In this document: positions 35,772 through 47,461 of the stretch, piece by piece | Layout of the letters: the number at the start of each line of letters is the position of its first letter | Position numbering within the stretch: position 1 is the first letter of the stretch | Assembly (NCBI RefSeq): GCF_902459775.1 | Contig: NZ_CABPSQ010000005.1 | Span: forward strand, 216,258 to 280,257 | Source of the DNA: Pandoraea captiosa | GTDB lineage: Bacteria; Pseudomonadota; Gammaproteobacteria; Burkholderiales; Burkholderiaceae | Direction: 5' to 3' | Length of the DNA: 64,000 nt | Program-made: the position numbers and the translations under genes | The notes under the pieces: generated by a model | The model's database searches: none | The model's input: only the letters and a program-made list of their open reading frames with translations | Told to the model about the DNA's origin: nothing

Positions 35772-36560
35772 ATGGCAGCAGAGCCGTCTGTTCGCAGCAA
35801 CGCGTTCATTTTCTATTCCCTCGCCACGGTGTCGTTCATCGAGACCAGCGTTCCCGAGTTCGTCTCTACGCTCAATCAGATGTATGGCGACGACGACGAG
35901 ATGCGCACGTGGCTTCAGGACACCTGGCTGCCCGAGGAGGTCGAGCACGGGCGGCTTGCGAAGGACTATATCGCACGTGTCTGGCCGGAGTTTGACTGGG
36001 CGCCGGCGTACGAGGCCTTTCTGGCCCGCTACAAGCCCCGCTGCGATGTGCAGTACATGCGGCCGTCGCTGGCGCTCGAAGCGTTATCCAGGTGCGTGAC
36101 GGAGACGCAGACCGCCATGATCTACCGCTGCCTCGAATCGTACATGCCGGTCGAGGAACTCAAGCAAATGATGCGTAAGCTGAGCAGCGAAGAGGTCGGG
36201 CACTACCGGTATTTTCGAAAGACGTTCGATCGTTATAACGCGGTCGAACGGCACGGCGTGATCAGCCGGCTGCGCACGATGGTGGCGCGTAGCGAGCTGG
36301 TGCGCGACGAGGACATCGCCTTTGCGTTCGAGCCGCTCAATAACTTCTGGCGCGCTGCGCCGCCGTTCGAGACGATGACCTGGGAGGCGTTTCTCGAGAT
36401 GTCGGGCGACATCATGAAGCAGTACATGCCGGTGGAAGCGGCCACGCGCATGATGTTCAAGCCGCTGGAGACCGGTTCGTGGTGGCGCGACCGTCCGGTC
36501 AAGGCGCTCATGTCCTTCATGGTCAAGCGTCAGTATCCCCAGCTCGGGAGCGAGGCCTGA
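35772..36560 (+). CDS. Ferritin-like di-iron protein of unknown function
   Basis: A 262-aa all-helical protein. Two helices carry carboxylate/His pairs expected of a di-iron centre: LPEEVEHGRLAKDY (about residues 55-68) and SSEEVGHYRYF (about 138-148), with additional Glu in SFIETSVPEF (about 22) and TETQTAM (about 112). This resembles the acyl-ACP desaturase/ferritin-like superfamily, but the length and C-terminal part match no enzyme I can name. AGGAGAG lies upstream of the ATG. It stands alone. Confidence 0.75.
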   Translation: MAAEPSVRSNAFIFYSLATVSFIETSVPEFVSTLNQMYGDDDEMRTWLQDTWLPEEVEHGRLAKDYIARVWPEFDWAPAYEAFLARYKPRCDVQYMRPSLALEALSRCVTETQTAMIYRCLESYMPVEELKQMMRKLSSEEVGHYRYFRKTFDRYNAVERHGVISRLRTMVARSELVRDEDIAFAFEPLNNFWRAAPPFETMTWEAFLEMSGDIMKQYMPVEAATRMMFKPLETGSWWRDRPVKALMSFMVKRQYPQLGSEA

Positions 36561-36648
36561 CGGTTGGGCAGACCGGCCGTGATTCGTAGTCCTTAGTCCG
36601 TGGCCAGTCAAACCGGTTGAGGCGTTGTTCGCTGGCGGCGCTGGCAAC

Positions 36649-36719
36649 GGACATAAAAGAGACGTAGAAGGGACGTAGAAGGGACGCAAAAGGGACGTAA
36701 AACAAGGGACGTAAAAAAA
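36649..36719. repeat. degenerate 11-bp tandem repeat
   Basis: Five to six imperfect copies of an AGGGACGTAAA/AGGGACGTAGA unit run up to the terminator in front of ompA's 3' end. One copy is expanded by three bases. Confidence 0.75.
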
Positions 36720-36741
36720 CCCCGCCGAGGCGGGGTTTTTT
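36713..36741. terminator. bidirectional Rho-independent terminator (ferritin-like gene / ompA)
   Basis: A-run, CCCCGCC, short loop, GGCGGGG, T-run. It lies between two convergent genes and 19 bases from the end of ompA, so it should end ompA transcripts and those from the plus strand. Confidence 0.88.
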
Positions 36742-36759
36742 CGTAGTCGGCGAACGTGA

Positions 36760-37425
36760 TTACTTGTTCGTGCCGACGACTTCGACTTCCACGCGACGAT
36801 CCGGTGCCAGGCACTTGATCAGCTGAGCACGGTTCTTCTGGTTGCAACCCGTCGTAACCGGGTTACGCTTGCCCTTGCCTTCGGTGTACACGCGGTTGGC
36901 TTCGACGCCCTTGCTGACCAGGTAAGCCTTCACAGCTTGAGCACGGCGCAGCGACAGACGGTCGTTGTACTTGTCCGAACCGATACGGTCCGTGTAGCCC
37001 GTAGCAACCACGACTTCCAGATTCAGCGCCTGAACCTTGGATGCCAGGTCGTCCAGCTTCTGCTTGCCTTCCGGCTTCAGAACGGCCTTGTCGAAGTCGA
37101 ACAGCGCGTCAGCTTGGTAGGTAACCTTCTGCGAGACCGGAGCGACCGGGACCGGTGCCGGTGCCGGGGCCGGAGCCTGGGCGATGATCGAGCCGTCGCA
37201 CTTGGCGTTGGCCGTCGCCGGGGTCCAGTAGGCATCGCGCCAGCACAGTTCGTCCGAGCCGTTCTTCCAAACCCACTCGCCGCTGCCGTTCACCCAGTTG
37301 TCGTTGACGGCTTGCTTCGAGGCCGCGATCGGGCCCGGAGCGGTCTGGACGTAGTTTTGGGCCATAGCCGAAGCAGCCATCACTGCGGTAGCTGCAACGA
37401 TCGCGAGCTTAGCGAATTTATTCAT
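36760..37425 (-). CDS. ompA: OmpA-family outer-membrane/peptidoglycan-binding protein
   Basis: A 221-aa protein: signal peptide (MNKFAKLAIVAATAVMAASAMA), a short N-terminal Trp-rich segment (NWVNGSGEWVWKNG) typical of Burkholderiales OmpA, an Ala-Pro hinge (QAPAPAPAPVPVAP), and a C-terminal OmpA domain (about 108-217; LFDFDKAVLKPEG, TGYTDRIGSDKYNDRLSLRRA) that binds peptidoglycan. It has no eight-stranded barrel, so it is anchored differently from E. coli OmpA. A strong AGGAG precedes the ATG. It is probably highly expressed. Confidence 0.92.
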   Translation of the reverse strand: MNKFAKLAIVAATAVMAASAMAQNYVQTAPGPIAASKQAVNDNWVNGSGEWVWKNGSDELCWRDAYWTPATANAKCDGSIIAQAPAPAPAPVPVAPVSQKVTYQADALFDFDKAVLKPEGKQKLDDLASKVQALNLEVVVATGYTDRIGSDKYNDRLSLRRAQAVKAYLVSKGVEANRVYTEGKGKRNPVTTGCNQKNRAQLIKCLAPDRRVEVEVVGTNK

Positions 37426-37769
37426 ATTTCTCCTCTCGAAATGAGATTACCGCAGGTTTACTGCGAGCCTAGACGACAGAACCAAAGTCTTACATCGCTC
37501 GAAGTATAACATCGGCAAGTGCGCGAAAGCATGGCCCATGCACTTCGAATAATGTCTAACTTATGCCACGGCATTTTGCCATAGCGATTCAGACGGTCGC
37601 GAGAAAAACCCTAGCTTTGCGGCCCGTCGTGGCGCAGTTGTGGTTTGAGCGCAACACCTTTTGAGGCCCCTCGCCAACCGTTTCATTTCTTTCCATTGTT
37701 TGGCGTTTTGGCGTGCCAGACATCTCTTGTGCATCGCATCACGCTCGTTTCGGACGCCTATGACGGGCA

Positions 37770-37778
37770 TGTTAGAAT
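37770..37778 (+). promoter_or_regulatory. candidate extended -10 promoter of gyrA
   Basis: TGTTAGAAT (TG-N-TAGAAT) lies about 60 bases before the gyrA start in the 411-bp gap between divergent ompA and gyrA (37426-37836). No good -35 box is visible, as expected for extended -10 promoters. The rest of the gap shows nothing else I can name. Confidence 0.4.
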
Positions 37779-37836
37779 CGCACGATCATATCGCCGGCAG
37801 CCGCCTATCGCGATTAGGGCTTGATAGACACGGATA

Positions 37837-40458
<2,622 letters not shown>

Positions 40459-40559
40459 TACCGGCGTAACTCGATGTAATCTAGGGGTGCATTGCCCCGA
40501 AAAGTCAGTAAAATCTGGCCCGATGCAGTGAAGTGCCCAGGCGAGGATGCATCTATTTA

Positions 40560-40579
40560 TCGTCGGCGTAAGCCGACGA
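40560..40579 (+). promoter_or_regulatory. leader hairpin upstream of the DUF2059 gene
   Basis: An 8-bp perfect stem TCGTCGGC/GCCGACGA with GTAA loop lies six bases before the GGAG Shine-Dalgarno at 40585-40588. No T-run follows, so an mRNA leader structure is more likely than a terminator. Confidence 0.45.
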
Positions 40580-40599
40580 ACTTTGGAGTGACTATTACT

Positions 40600-41187
40600 A
40601 TGCAACGCAACGTCAAGAAGTGGATGTGGCTGCTGCTCGCAGCACCGGCAATGGCAATGGCTCAGCAGAGCGCTCCGCTTGACGCGGACAAGAAGGCAGC
40701 CATCAAGGAGCTGCTGGACGCCATCGATGCAAACAAGCTGGTGACGGCGATCGGCGAAGGTGCACAACAGCAAGCCAAGCAACTGGCGCCGCAAGTGCTC
40801 GAACGCCAACTGGTCGAAAACAAGACGTTGAGCGATGCCCAGAAGCAAGCCATCGTGCCGACCCTGCAGCAGAATTCGGTGCAGAAGCTGGTTGACGGCG
40901 CAGGCAAGGTGTTCACGAGCGACGCATTCAAGAACGACGCCGTCCAGGCTCAGTACGCCGCCTACGGCAAGAACTACACGACGGAAGAAATCAAGGGTCT
41001 GACCGCTTTCTACAAGAGCCCGGTCGGCCAGAAGTACATCAAGGTGCAGGATCAGGTTGGCCAGGAAGTGGTTGGCGGTCTGATGCAGAAGTACATGCCG
41101 CAATCGATCGACGCGACCAGCAAGCAAGCTGACGCCGAAATCGCAGCGGCTGCCAAGTCGGCACCGAAGGCTCCGGCCAAGAAGTAA
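40600..41187 (+). CDS. DUF2059 periplasmic protein
   Basis: A 195-aa exported protein: signal peptide (KKWMWLLLAAPAMAMA, cut before QQS), helical DUF2059 domain with the conserved end YTTEEIKGLTAFYKSPVGQKYI (about 123-145), and an Ala/Lys-rich tail (SAPKAPAKK). The function of the family is unknown. It lies between gyrA and serC, as in many Burkholderiales. The ATG at 40600 gives a proper signal peptide; its GGAG is 11 bases upstream. Confidence 0.85.
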   Translation: MQRNVKKWMWLLLAAPAMAMAQQSAPLDADKKAAIKELLDAIDANKLVTAIGEGAQQQAKQLAPQVLERQLVENKTLSDAQKQAIVPTLQQNSVQKLVDGAGKVFTSDAFKNDAVQAQYAAYGKNYTTEEIKGLTAFYKSPVGQKYIKVQDQVGQEVVGGLMQKYMPQSIDATSKQADAEIAAAAKSAPKAPAKK

Positions 41188-41218
41188 ATTTCGGACGATC
41201 CCAACGGGATTGACCGAT

Positions 41219-41256
41219 AATGGCCGTTTGCGAGAGATCGCAAACGGCCATTTTGC
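41219..41256 (+). terminator. Rho-independent terminator after the DUF2059 gene
   Basis: A 15-bp perfect stem (41219-41233 pairs with 41238-41252, loop GAGA) ends in ATTTTGC. It lies 31 bases after the stop. Confidence 0.8.
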
Positions 41257-41425
41257 ATTCATGGGGGTTTGGCGGCAGCGTTCGCTCGGAATTTTCCGGG
41301 AAGTGCCCATCCCATGCCCGAATTACGCCAAACGCCCGCACGTCAGGGCGAACTGGCGGTATAGTTGGTCTTTGCCGCCGCCGCTCAACCGGGATCCCCC
41401 GGTCAATCGCGAGTCCTCGAAAGAC

Positions 41426-41476
41426 GTGAAACGCAAGCCGCACGGGTCAATATCCGCCGGCTTGCGTTTCACTTTT
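41426..41476 (+). promoter_or_regulatory. long hairpin in the serC leader (attenuator-like)
   Basis: GTGAAACGCAAGCCG (41426-41440) pairs perfectly with CGGCTTGCGTTTCAC (41458-41472) around a 17-base loop and is followed by TTTTACT, only 21 bases before the serC ATG. It has the form of an intrinsic terminator inside a leader. Confidence 0.6.
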
Positions 41477-41493
41477 ACTGCTGCAAAACCACT

Positions 41494-42606
41494 ATGACGC
41501 GCGCTTTCAATTTTTCTGCCGGCCCGGCGGCATTGCCCGAGGAAGTCTTACGTCAGGCGGCCGATGAAATGCTCGACTGGCATGGATCCGGCATGGGCGT
41601 GATGGAAATGAGCCATCGCGGCCGCGAGTTCATGAGCATTCTGGCGCAGGCGCAGGCGGACCTGCGCGAGTTGCTGGCTGTGCCGGAGACCTACCGCATT
41701 CTCTTCATGCAGGGCGGTGCGCTCGCCGAAAACGCGATTATCCCGATGAACTTGCTTGGTGGCGCCGGGGCAGATGCGCGCCGTACGGCGGACTATGTCG
41801 TGACTGGTTCCTGGTCTGTCAAGTCGCAGAAGGAAGCGCGCAAGTACTGTGACGTCAATATCGCCGCAACGACCGAAGCGGAACATTTCACGCGGCTGCC
41901 GCAGATCGACGAATGGAAGCTGTCGAAGGACCCGGCCTACGTTCACATCTGCACGAACGAAACCATCCATGGCGTGGAGTATTTCTGGACGCCGGATCTG
42001 GCGGCTGCCGGGTTGCCGAATGTGCCGCTCGTGGCAGACGTTTCGTCTCACATCCTTTCGCGTCCCATGGACGTGTCGAAGTTCGGCGTGATGTATGGCG
42101 GCGCGCAGAAGAACATCGGGCCGTCGGGGCTGACGGTCGTGATAGTGCGCGACGATCTGCTCGGGCGTTCGCTCCCCTTTACGCCCAGCGCTTTCGATTG
42201 GAAAACGGTGGCGGAAAACGATTCGATGTACAACACGCCGCCGACCTATGCGATTTACATTGCGGGGCTGGTGTTCCAGTGGCTCAAGCGTCAGGGCGGG
42301 CTGAGTGCGATGGAAGCGCTGAACAAGCAGAAGGCCGAGTTGTTGTACGGCTTTCTCGACAGCAGCGACTTCTATCGCACAGCGGTCGCACCAGACTGCC
42401 GCTCGCGTATGAACGTGCCTTTTTTCCTGCACGACGATGCGCTGAACGAAACATTCCTGGCCGGCGCGCGCGAGCGCGGCCTGCTGCAACTCAAGGGCCA
42501 CAAGTCCGTGGGGGGTATGCGCGCCTCGATCTATAACGCAATGCCGCTTGCCGGCGTCGAGGCACTGGTCGACTATCTGCGCGAATTCGAGCGCAGCCAC
42601 GGCTGA
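41494..42606 (+). CDS. serC: Phosphoserine aminotransferase
   Basis: A 370-aa PLP enzyme ([19 protein letters not shown]) converting 3-phosphohydroxypyruvate to phosphoserine; it also serves pyridoxal phosphate synthesis. The PLP-lysine lies in [12 protein letters not shown]. The ATG at 41494 fits the family start, but no Shine-Dalgarno is visible (CTGCAAAACCACT precedes it). A long hairpin lies immediately upstream. The frame is open further upstream without homology. Confidence 0.95.
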   Translation: MTRAFNFSAGPAALPEEVLRQAADEMLDWHGSGMGVMEMSHRGREFMSILAQAQADLRELLAVPETYRILFMQGGALAENAIIPMNLLGGAGADARRTADYVVTGSWSVKSQKEARKYCDVNIAATTEAEHFTRLPQIDEWKLSKDPAYVHICTNETIHGVEYFWTPDLAAAGLPNVPLVADVSSHILSRPMDVSKFGVMYGGAQKNIGPSGLTVVIVRDDLLGRSLPFTPSAFDWKTVAENDSMYNTPPTYAIYIAGLVFQWLKRQGGLSAMEALNKQKAELLYGFLDSSDFYRTAVAPDCRSRMNVPFFLHDDALNETFLAGARERGLLQLKGHKSVGGMRASIYNAMPLAGVEALVDYLREFERSHG

Positions 42607-42708
42607 CGAGGGCGAGCGGCCGGCGCGACGGGTACACCCTGCATCCTGCGATGACATCGCGCCGCGAACCGCCTGATCATGTCACATAGCAAGAAGACAA
42701 TACGCTCC

Positions 42709-43791
42709 ATGGAAGACGATCTGAACGCATCGCTGCGCCCCTTGCGCGAGAAAATCGATGCCATCGACGCGCAACTGCTCAAGTTGCTCAATCAACGTGC
42801 GGCCATCGCCCTTGAAGTCGGCGAGGTCAAGAAGCGTTTCGGCGCGCCGGTGTTCCGGCCCGAGCGAGAATTGCAGGTGATTTCCCGGCTGCAACAAGCG
42901 AACGACGGCCCTTTGTACGGCGACAATCTGGCGTCTATCTGGCGCGAGATCATGTCGGCCAGTCGCGCACTGGAGAAGGTCATGACCGTGGCCTATCTTG
43001 GTCCGGCAGGCACGTATAGCGAGCAGGCCTCGCTGGCCTATTTTGGCCAGAGCGTGAAGGGCCTGCCGTGCCCGTCGCTTGACGAGGTATTCCGTGCGGT
43101 CGAGGCGGGCAGTGCGGACTTCGGCGTGGTACCGGTCGAAAACTCGACTGAAGGCGTGGTATCCCGCACGCTGGATTTGCTGCTGCAAAGTCCGTTGACC
43201 ATCGGCGGCGAAGTGGCGTTGCCGATTCACCATAATCTGATGTCGCGTTCCGGTACGCTCGACGGCGTGACGCGCATCTGTTCGCATGCCCAGTCGCTGG
43301 CGCAATGCCAGCACTGGCTCACGGCTCACTTTCCGAATATCGAGCGTCAGGCGGTGTCGAGCAACGCCGAAGCTGCACGTATGGCTGCGGCCGATCCGGC
43401 CATTGCTGCCATCGCCGGAGAGGCGGCGGCGACCCAGTACGGACTGCAGATTGCGTTTGCGCACGTGCAGGACGATCCGCACAATCGCACCCGTTTCGTC
43501 GTGGTCGGCACGCAGGACCCGGCACCGAGCGGTCGCGATCAGACATCGTTGATTCTGTCCGTGCCGAATCGTGCAGGCGCTGTGGTCGCATTGCTCGAAC
43601 CGCTCGCTAACAACGGCGTGTCGATGACGCGCTTCGAGTCGCGTCCGGCCAAGAGCGGCGCCTGGGAGTACTACTTCTACGTCGACTTCGAAGGGCATCG
43701 CGACGATCCCAACGTCGCCAAGGCGCTCGAAGCGCTCCGCCAGAATGCCGCTTACTGCAAGGTGCTCGGGTCCTACCCGCGCTCCGCATGA
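42709..43791 (+). CDS. pheA: Bifunctional chorismate mutase/prephenate dehydratase (P-protein)
   Basis: A 360-aa protein: AroQ-type chorismate mutase (about 5-85; LREKIDAIDAQLLKLLNQRAA, EVKKRFGAPVFRPERE), prephenate dehydratase (about 92-270; VAYLGPAGTYSEQA, PVENSTEGVV) and a C-terminal ACT domain (SLILSVPNRAGAV, ESRPAK) for phenylalanine feedback. I favour the start at 42709 from family length; the ATG at 42679 would add ten residues and cannot be excluded. The gene overlaps or abuts tyrA, and no hisC lies between them. Confidence 0.94.
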   Translation: MEDDLNASLRPLREKIDAIDAQLLKLLNQRAAIALEVGEVKKRFGAPVFRPERELQVISRLQQANDGPLYGDNLASIWREIMSASRALEKVMTVAYLGPAGTYSEQASLAYFGQSVKGLPCPSLDEVFRAVEAGSADFGVVPVENSTEGVVSRTLDLLLQSPLTIGGEVALPIHHNLMSRSGTLDGVTRICSHAQSLAQCQHWLTAHFPNIERQAVSSNAEAARMAAADPAIAAIAGEAAATQYGLQIAFAHVQDDPHNRTRFVVVGTQDPAPSGRDQTSLILSVPNRAGAVVALLEPLANNGVSMTRFESRPAKSGAWEYYFYVDFEGHRDDPNVAKALEALRQNAAYCKVLGSYPRSA

Positions 43792-43811
43792 CGCGCGGTA
43801 GGCGAGACACC

Positions 43812-44684
43812 ATGAGTGTGAACAAACTCGTTATCTGTGGCGTCGGTCTGATCGGCGGATCGCTCGCGCGTGCGCTCAAGGCGGCCGGTGCGGTGAAGGA
43901 AGTCGTGGGCGTGGGACGCACACAGACATCGCTTGTACGCGCTTGCGAGTTGGGCGTGATCGACAGGGCCGCAGTGTCGATGGCGGACGCCGTTGCCGGT
44001 GCGGACATCGTGCTGCTCGCCGCGCCAGTGGCGCAAACGCCAGCGCTGCTCGCCGCTATCCGTCCGCATCTGGGCGGCACGACGATCGTAACCGATGCAG
44101 GCAGCACGAAGTCGGACGCCGTCGCCGCTGCGCATGCCGCGCTCGGTGAAGACGCGTGGCGTTTCGTTCCGGGTCACCCAATCGCCGGCGCAGAGTTGTC
44201 GGGTGTCGATGCGGCCAAGGCCGATCTGTATCGTGATCGCCGTGTCGTCCTGTGCCCGCAGCCGGAGAATCGCAGTGACGACGTGGCGCGCGTGCGCGCG
44301 ATGTGGGAGGCGACCGGCGCTCGGGTCTCCGAAATGACACCGACGCAGCACGATCACGTGTTTGCGTCCGTGAGCCACTTGCCGCACGTGTTGTCATACG
44401 CGTTGATCGCGCAGATTCTGGATGCGCCGGATGCCGCATTGAAGTTCGGTTTTGCCGGTGGTGGGTTTCGCGATTTCACGCGAATCGCGGCCTCGAATCC
44501 GGAAATGTGGCGCGACATCTGCGTGGCAAATCGAGACGCCCTGCTTGCCGAACTCGATGGCTACCTCGCCACGCTCGGTTCGCTGCGTCAATTGATCGAT
44601 GCTGGCGACGGCGCCGGTCTCGAGGCCGTATTCGCTCGCACCAGTCGGGCCCGAACGGACTGGGCCAAGCAACAGGAAAAGTAA
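43812..44684 (+). CDS. tyrA: Prephenate dehydrogenase
   Basis: About 290 aa. N-terminal Rossmann domain ([18 protein letters not shown]) binds NAD(P), and [18 protein letters not shown] and [19 protein letters not shown] are TyrA motifs. It decarboxylates prephenate to 4-hydroxyphenylpyruvate. There is no chorismate mutase or ACT domain. The start at 43812 places the Rossmann motif close to the N-terminus; an ATG at 43788 overlapping the pheA stop is the alternative and would imply coupling. It overlaps aroA by one base (TAATG). Confidence 0.93.
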   Translation: MSVNKLVICGVGLIGGSLARALKAAGAVKEVVGVGRTQTSLVRACELGVIDRAAVSMADAVAGADIVLLAAPVAQTPALLAAIRPHLGGTTIVTDAGSTKSDAVAAAHAALGEDAWRFVPGHPIAGAELSGVDAAKADLYRDRRVVLCPQPENRSDDVARVRAMWEATGARVSEMTPTQHDHVFASVSHLPHVLSYALIAQILDAPDAALKFGFAGGGFRDFTRIAASNPEMWRDICVANRDALLAELDGYLATLGSLRQLIDAGDGAGLEAVFARTSRARTDWAKQQEK

Positions 44685-46006
44685 TGGAAACGCTCGATCT
44701 TGGCCCGTATGGCCATGCCGAAGGCACGCTTCGACTGCCCGGCTCGAAAAGCATCTCGAACCGTGTGCTGTTGCTCGCGGCCCTTTCGCGGGGCACGACG
44801 CGCGTGCGCGAATTGCTGGCGTCGGACGACACGCAGGTCATGCTGGACGCGCTGGCCGTGCTCGGCGTGAAATGCACGCAGGTCGGGGACTCCCGCGACT
44901 TCATCGTGGAAGGTTGTGGCGGCGTATTTCCCGTGAAGGCGGCGAAGCTCTTCATGGGTAACGCAGGCACCGCGATTCGGCCGCTGACCGCCGCGCTCTC
45001 GCTGAGCCACGGTGACTATGAAGTCTCGGGCGTGGCGCGTATGCATGAGCGTCCGATCGGCGACCTGGTCGACGGCCTGCGTCAACTTGGCGCACAGATC
45101 GACTACCTCGGTAACGCTGGTTACCCCCCGCTTCACATCAAGCCGGCAAGCGTGGCAGCGCCCGCGGCACCGATTCGTGTGCGCGGCGACGTGTCGAGTC
45201 AATTTCTGACCGCGCTACTGCTCACACTGCCGCTATTGCCGTCGGAGACGGGCGAAATCGTCGTCGAGGTCGAGGGTGAACTGATTTCGAAGCCGTACAT
45301 CGACATTACGCTGCGGCTGCTGCGCCGGTTCGGCATTGATGTCCGACAGGACGGGTGGTCGCGATTCACGTTGCCCGCCGCCGGTGCCGCCGGTGCGAAG
45401 TACCGCAGTCCGGGTGAGATTCGGGTCGAAGGCGATGCGTCGTCAGCGTCGTACTTCCTTGCGGCCGGCGCGATTGGCGGTGGTCCCATGCGAGTCGAGG
45501 GCGTGGGCCGTGACAGCATTCAGGGCGACGTGCGATTCGTCGACGCGCTCGCAGCGATGGGCGCTCGGGTGACGCTGCATGACGACGCCATCGAAGTGAA
45601 CGGGATCGATACACCGAGCGGCAAGCTGCGTGCGCTGGACATGGACTTCAACCACATTCCCGATGCCGCGATGACGATTGCCGTTGCAGCGCTCTTTGCC
45701 GATGGCACGACGACGCTTCGCAACGTGGCGAGTTGGCGCGTGAAGGAAACGGACCGACTCGCCGCGATGGCGACCGAGTTGCGCAAGGTCGGCGCTACGG
45801 TGGAGGAGGGCGACGACTATCTTCGCGTGACACCACCCGCAGCGCTGACGCCGAATGCGTCCATCGACACCTACGACGATCACCGCATGGCCATGTGCTT
45901 CTCGCTCGTCAGTCTGGGAGGCGTGCCGGTGACGATCAACGATCCGAAATGCGTCGCGAAAACATTCCCGACCTACTTCGCGGAGTTTGCGCGCGTCGCG
46001 TCGTAA
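44684..46006 (+). CDS. aroA: 3-phosphoshikimate 1-carboxyvinyltransferase (EPSP synthase)
   Basis: A 440-aa enzyme of the shikimate pathway joining shikimate-3-phosphate and [19 protein letters not shown] and [17 protein letters not shown] are the conserved N-terminal motifs, and [17 protein letters not shown] and [11 protein letters not shown] the C-terminal ones. The [13 protein letters not shown] motif is the class I form. It starts at the tyrA stop. It normally precedes cmk in this block; here an Nramp gene on the other strand lies between. Confidence 0.96.
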   Translation: METLDLGPYGHAEGTLRLPGSKSISNRVLLLAALSRGTTRVRELLASDDTQVMLDALAVLGVKCTQVGDSRDFIVEGCGGVFPVKAAKLFMGNAGTAIRPLTAALSLSHGDYEVSGVARMHERPIGDLVDGLRQLGAQIDYLGNAGYPPLHIKPASVAAPAAPIRVRGDVSSQFLTALLLTLPLLPSETGEIVVEVEGELISKPYIDITLRLLRRFGIDVRQDGWSRFTLPAAGAAGAKYRSPGEIRVEGDASSASYFLAAGAIGGGPMRVEGVGRDSIQGDVRFVDALAAMGARVTLHDDAIEVNGIDTPSGKLRALDMDFNHIPDAAMTIAVAALFADGTTTLRNVASWRVKETDRLAAMATELRKVGATVEEGDDYLRVTPPAALTPNASIDTYDDHRMAMCFSLVSLGGVPVTINDPKCVAKTFPTYFAEFARVAS

Positions 46007-46026
46007 TTCGCACTCGCGGGGTCATG

Positions 46027-47349
46027 TCAGCCTTGCCCCGTCATCGCCTGCCAAAGCAGTACGCCGTTGAGCGCAACGATGGCGATTGCAATGAGCCAGG
46101 CAGCCGAGAGCAGGACGCCGCGCACGCGCCATTGCCCCATGAGCGTCGCGTCGCCTGCAAAGCGAACCAGCGGTATGACGGCAAACGGCAACTGCAGGCT
46201 TAGCACAACCTGACTGAAAATGAGCAGGTTCGTCGTCTGCGCCTCGCCGCCGTGACCGACGATCAGCAGGGCGGGAATCAGCGCGAGCCCGCGTGTGATG
46301 AGCGCACGCTGCCATGGCTTCATGCGCAGATTGAGGAAACCCTCCATCGTGACCTGGCCGGCGAGTGTGGCCGTGACGGTCGAATTCAGGCCGCAAGCGA
46401 GCAAGGCTATCGCGAACATCATGCCCGCCCAGTGACTGCCCAGCAGGGGCGCAAGTAGTTTGTGCGCGTCGCCCAGCGATTCCACCGATGTGTTTCCGCT
46501 TGCATGGAATACGGCGGCCGCGAGGATCAACAGGGCAGCATTGATCAGAAACGCAAAACCGAGCGAGAGTGTGGTGTCCCACTGGGTCGTGCGCAATGCC
46601 TGCTTCATCGCCGCCGGCGTGTGTTCGGTCATGGCCTCGCCACGCATCCGAAGCAGTGCCGAGTGCAGATAGAGGTTATGCGGCATGACGGTCGCGCCGA
46701 GAATGCCGACCGCGAGCCACAGCATGCCGGCTTGCGCGACGATTTCGCCGCGCGGTCGCAGCCCTGAGGCCGCGGCGCCCCAATCCGGGTTGGCGAGGGC
46801 GAGCTGTGCCGCAAAACATCCGGCGGTAAGCAGAATCAACGCAGCGACGGCGCCTTCCAGACGACGCTGGCCGAAGCCTTGCAGCCCGAGCATGGCGAAT
46901 GCCAGCGCGCCCGCAAGGAGGACGCCGACCGGCAACGAGAGACCGAAAAGCAATTGCAGTGCGACCGCGCTGCCAATGATTTCGGCGAGGTCGCAGGCGA
47001 TGATGGCGATCTCGCAAAGGCCCCATAACGCCAACGAAGTGCGACGGCTATACTGGGTACGTGAGAGTTGCGCAAGATCGCGCCCGGTCACGAGGCCGAC
47101 GCGAGCCGCCAGCCATTGCAGCAATAGCGCCATGACGCTCGAGAGCAGCACCACGCTCAGCAGCGTATAACCGTAGCGGGCCCCACCGGCAATGGCCGTG
47201 GCCCAGTTTCCCGGATCCATATAGCCCACGGCGATGAGCGTGCCCGCCCCGGCAAATCCCATCCAGCGCTGTGCTCGGCGCGGCCGATTTTGCGGGTCGG
47301 GTGGCGGCACCCATTCGGGACCGACTAAGGGATAATCGCGGGTTTGCAT
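46027..47349 (-). CDS. mntH: Nramp-family divalent metal ion transporter
   Basis: A 440-aa membrane protein with about 11 helices that imports Mn2+ (and Fe2+) with protons. The metal-site motifs are DPGNWATAIAGG in helix 1 and VMPHNLYLHS in helix 6. The length is typical of MntH. The ATG at 47349 is preferred over a GTG at 47358; neither has a good Shine-Dalgarno. It is convergent with aroA and divergent from cmk, and a Fur-like palindrome lies upstream, which points to repression by metal. Confidence 0.92.
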   Translation of the reverse strand: MQTRDYPLVGPEWVPPPDPQNRPRRAQRWMGFAGAGTLIAVGYMDPGNWATAIAGGARYGYTLLSVVLLSSVMALLLQWLAARVGLVTGRDLAQLSRTQYSRRTSLALWGLCEIAIIACDLAEIIGSAVALQLLFGLSLPVGVLLAGALAFAMLGLQGFGQRRLEGAVAALILLTAGCFAAQLALANPDWGAAASGLRPRGEIVAQAGMLWLAVGILGATVMPHNLYLHSALLRMRGEAMTEHTPAAMKQALRTTQWDTTLSLGFAFLINAALLILAAAVFHASGNTSVESLGDAHKLLAPLLGSHWAGMMFAIALLACGLNSTVTATLAGQVTMEGFLNLRMKPWQRALITRGLALIPALLIVGHGGEAQTTNLLIFSQVVLSLQLPFAVIPLVRFAGDATLMGQWRVRGVLLSAAWLIAIAIVALNGVLLWQAMTGQG

Positions 47350-47388
47350 GGCAGTCACATTTTCAGGTGACGCGAGTGGCGTCTACAT

Positions 47389-47407
47389 CTAAATGATAAT
47401 CATTATT
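47389..47407. promoter_or_regulatory. Fur-box-like palindrome upstream of mntH
   Basis: The segment around AAATGATAATCATTATT matches about 15 of 19 positions of the classical Fur box, with the symmetric core ATGAT-A-ATCAT. It is 40 bases before mntH and 55 bases before the divergent cmk, in a markedly AT-rich region. Confidence 0.65.
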
Positions 47408-47461
47408 ATTTGGATGGGAAGTTTTATTTTTTTAATGTGTTGAATAGACAGAGACAAAGGA

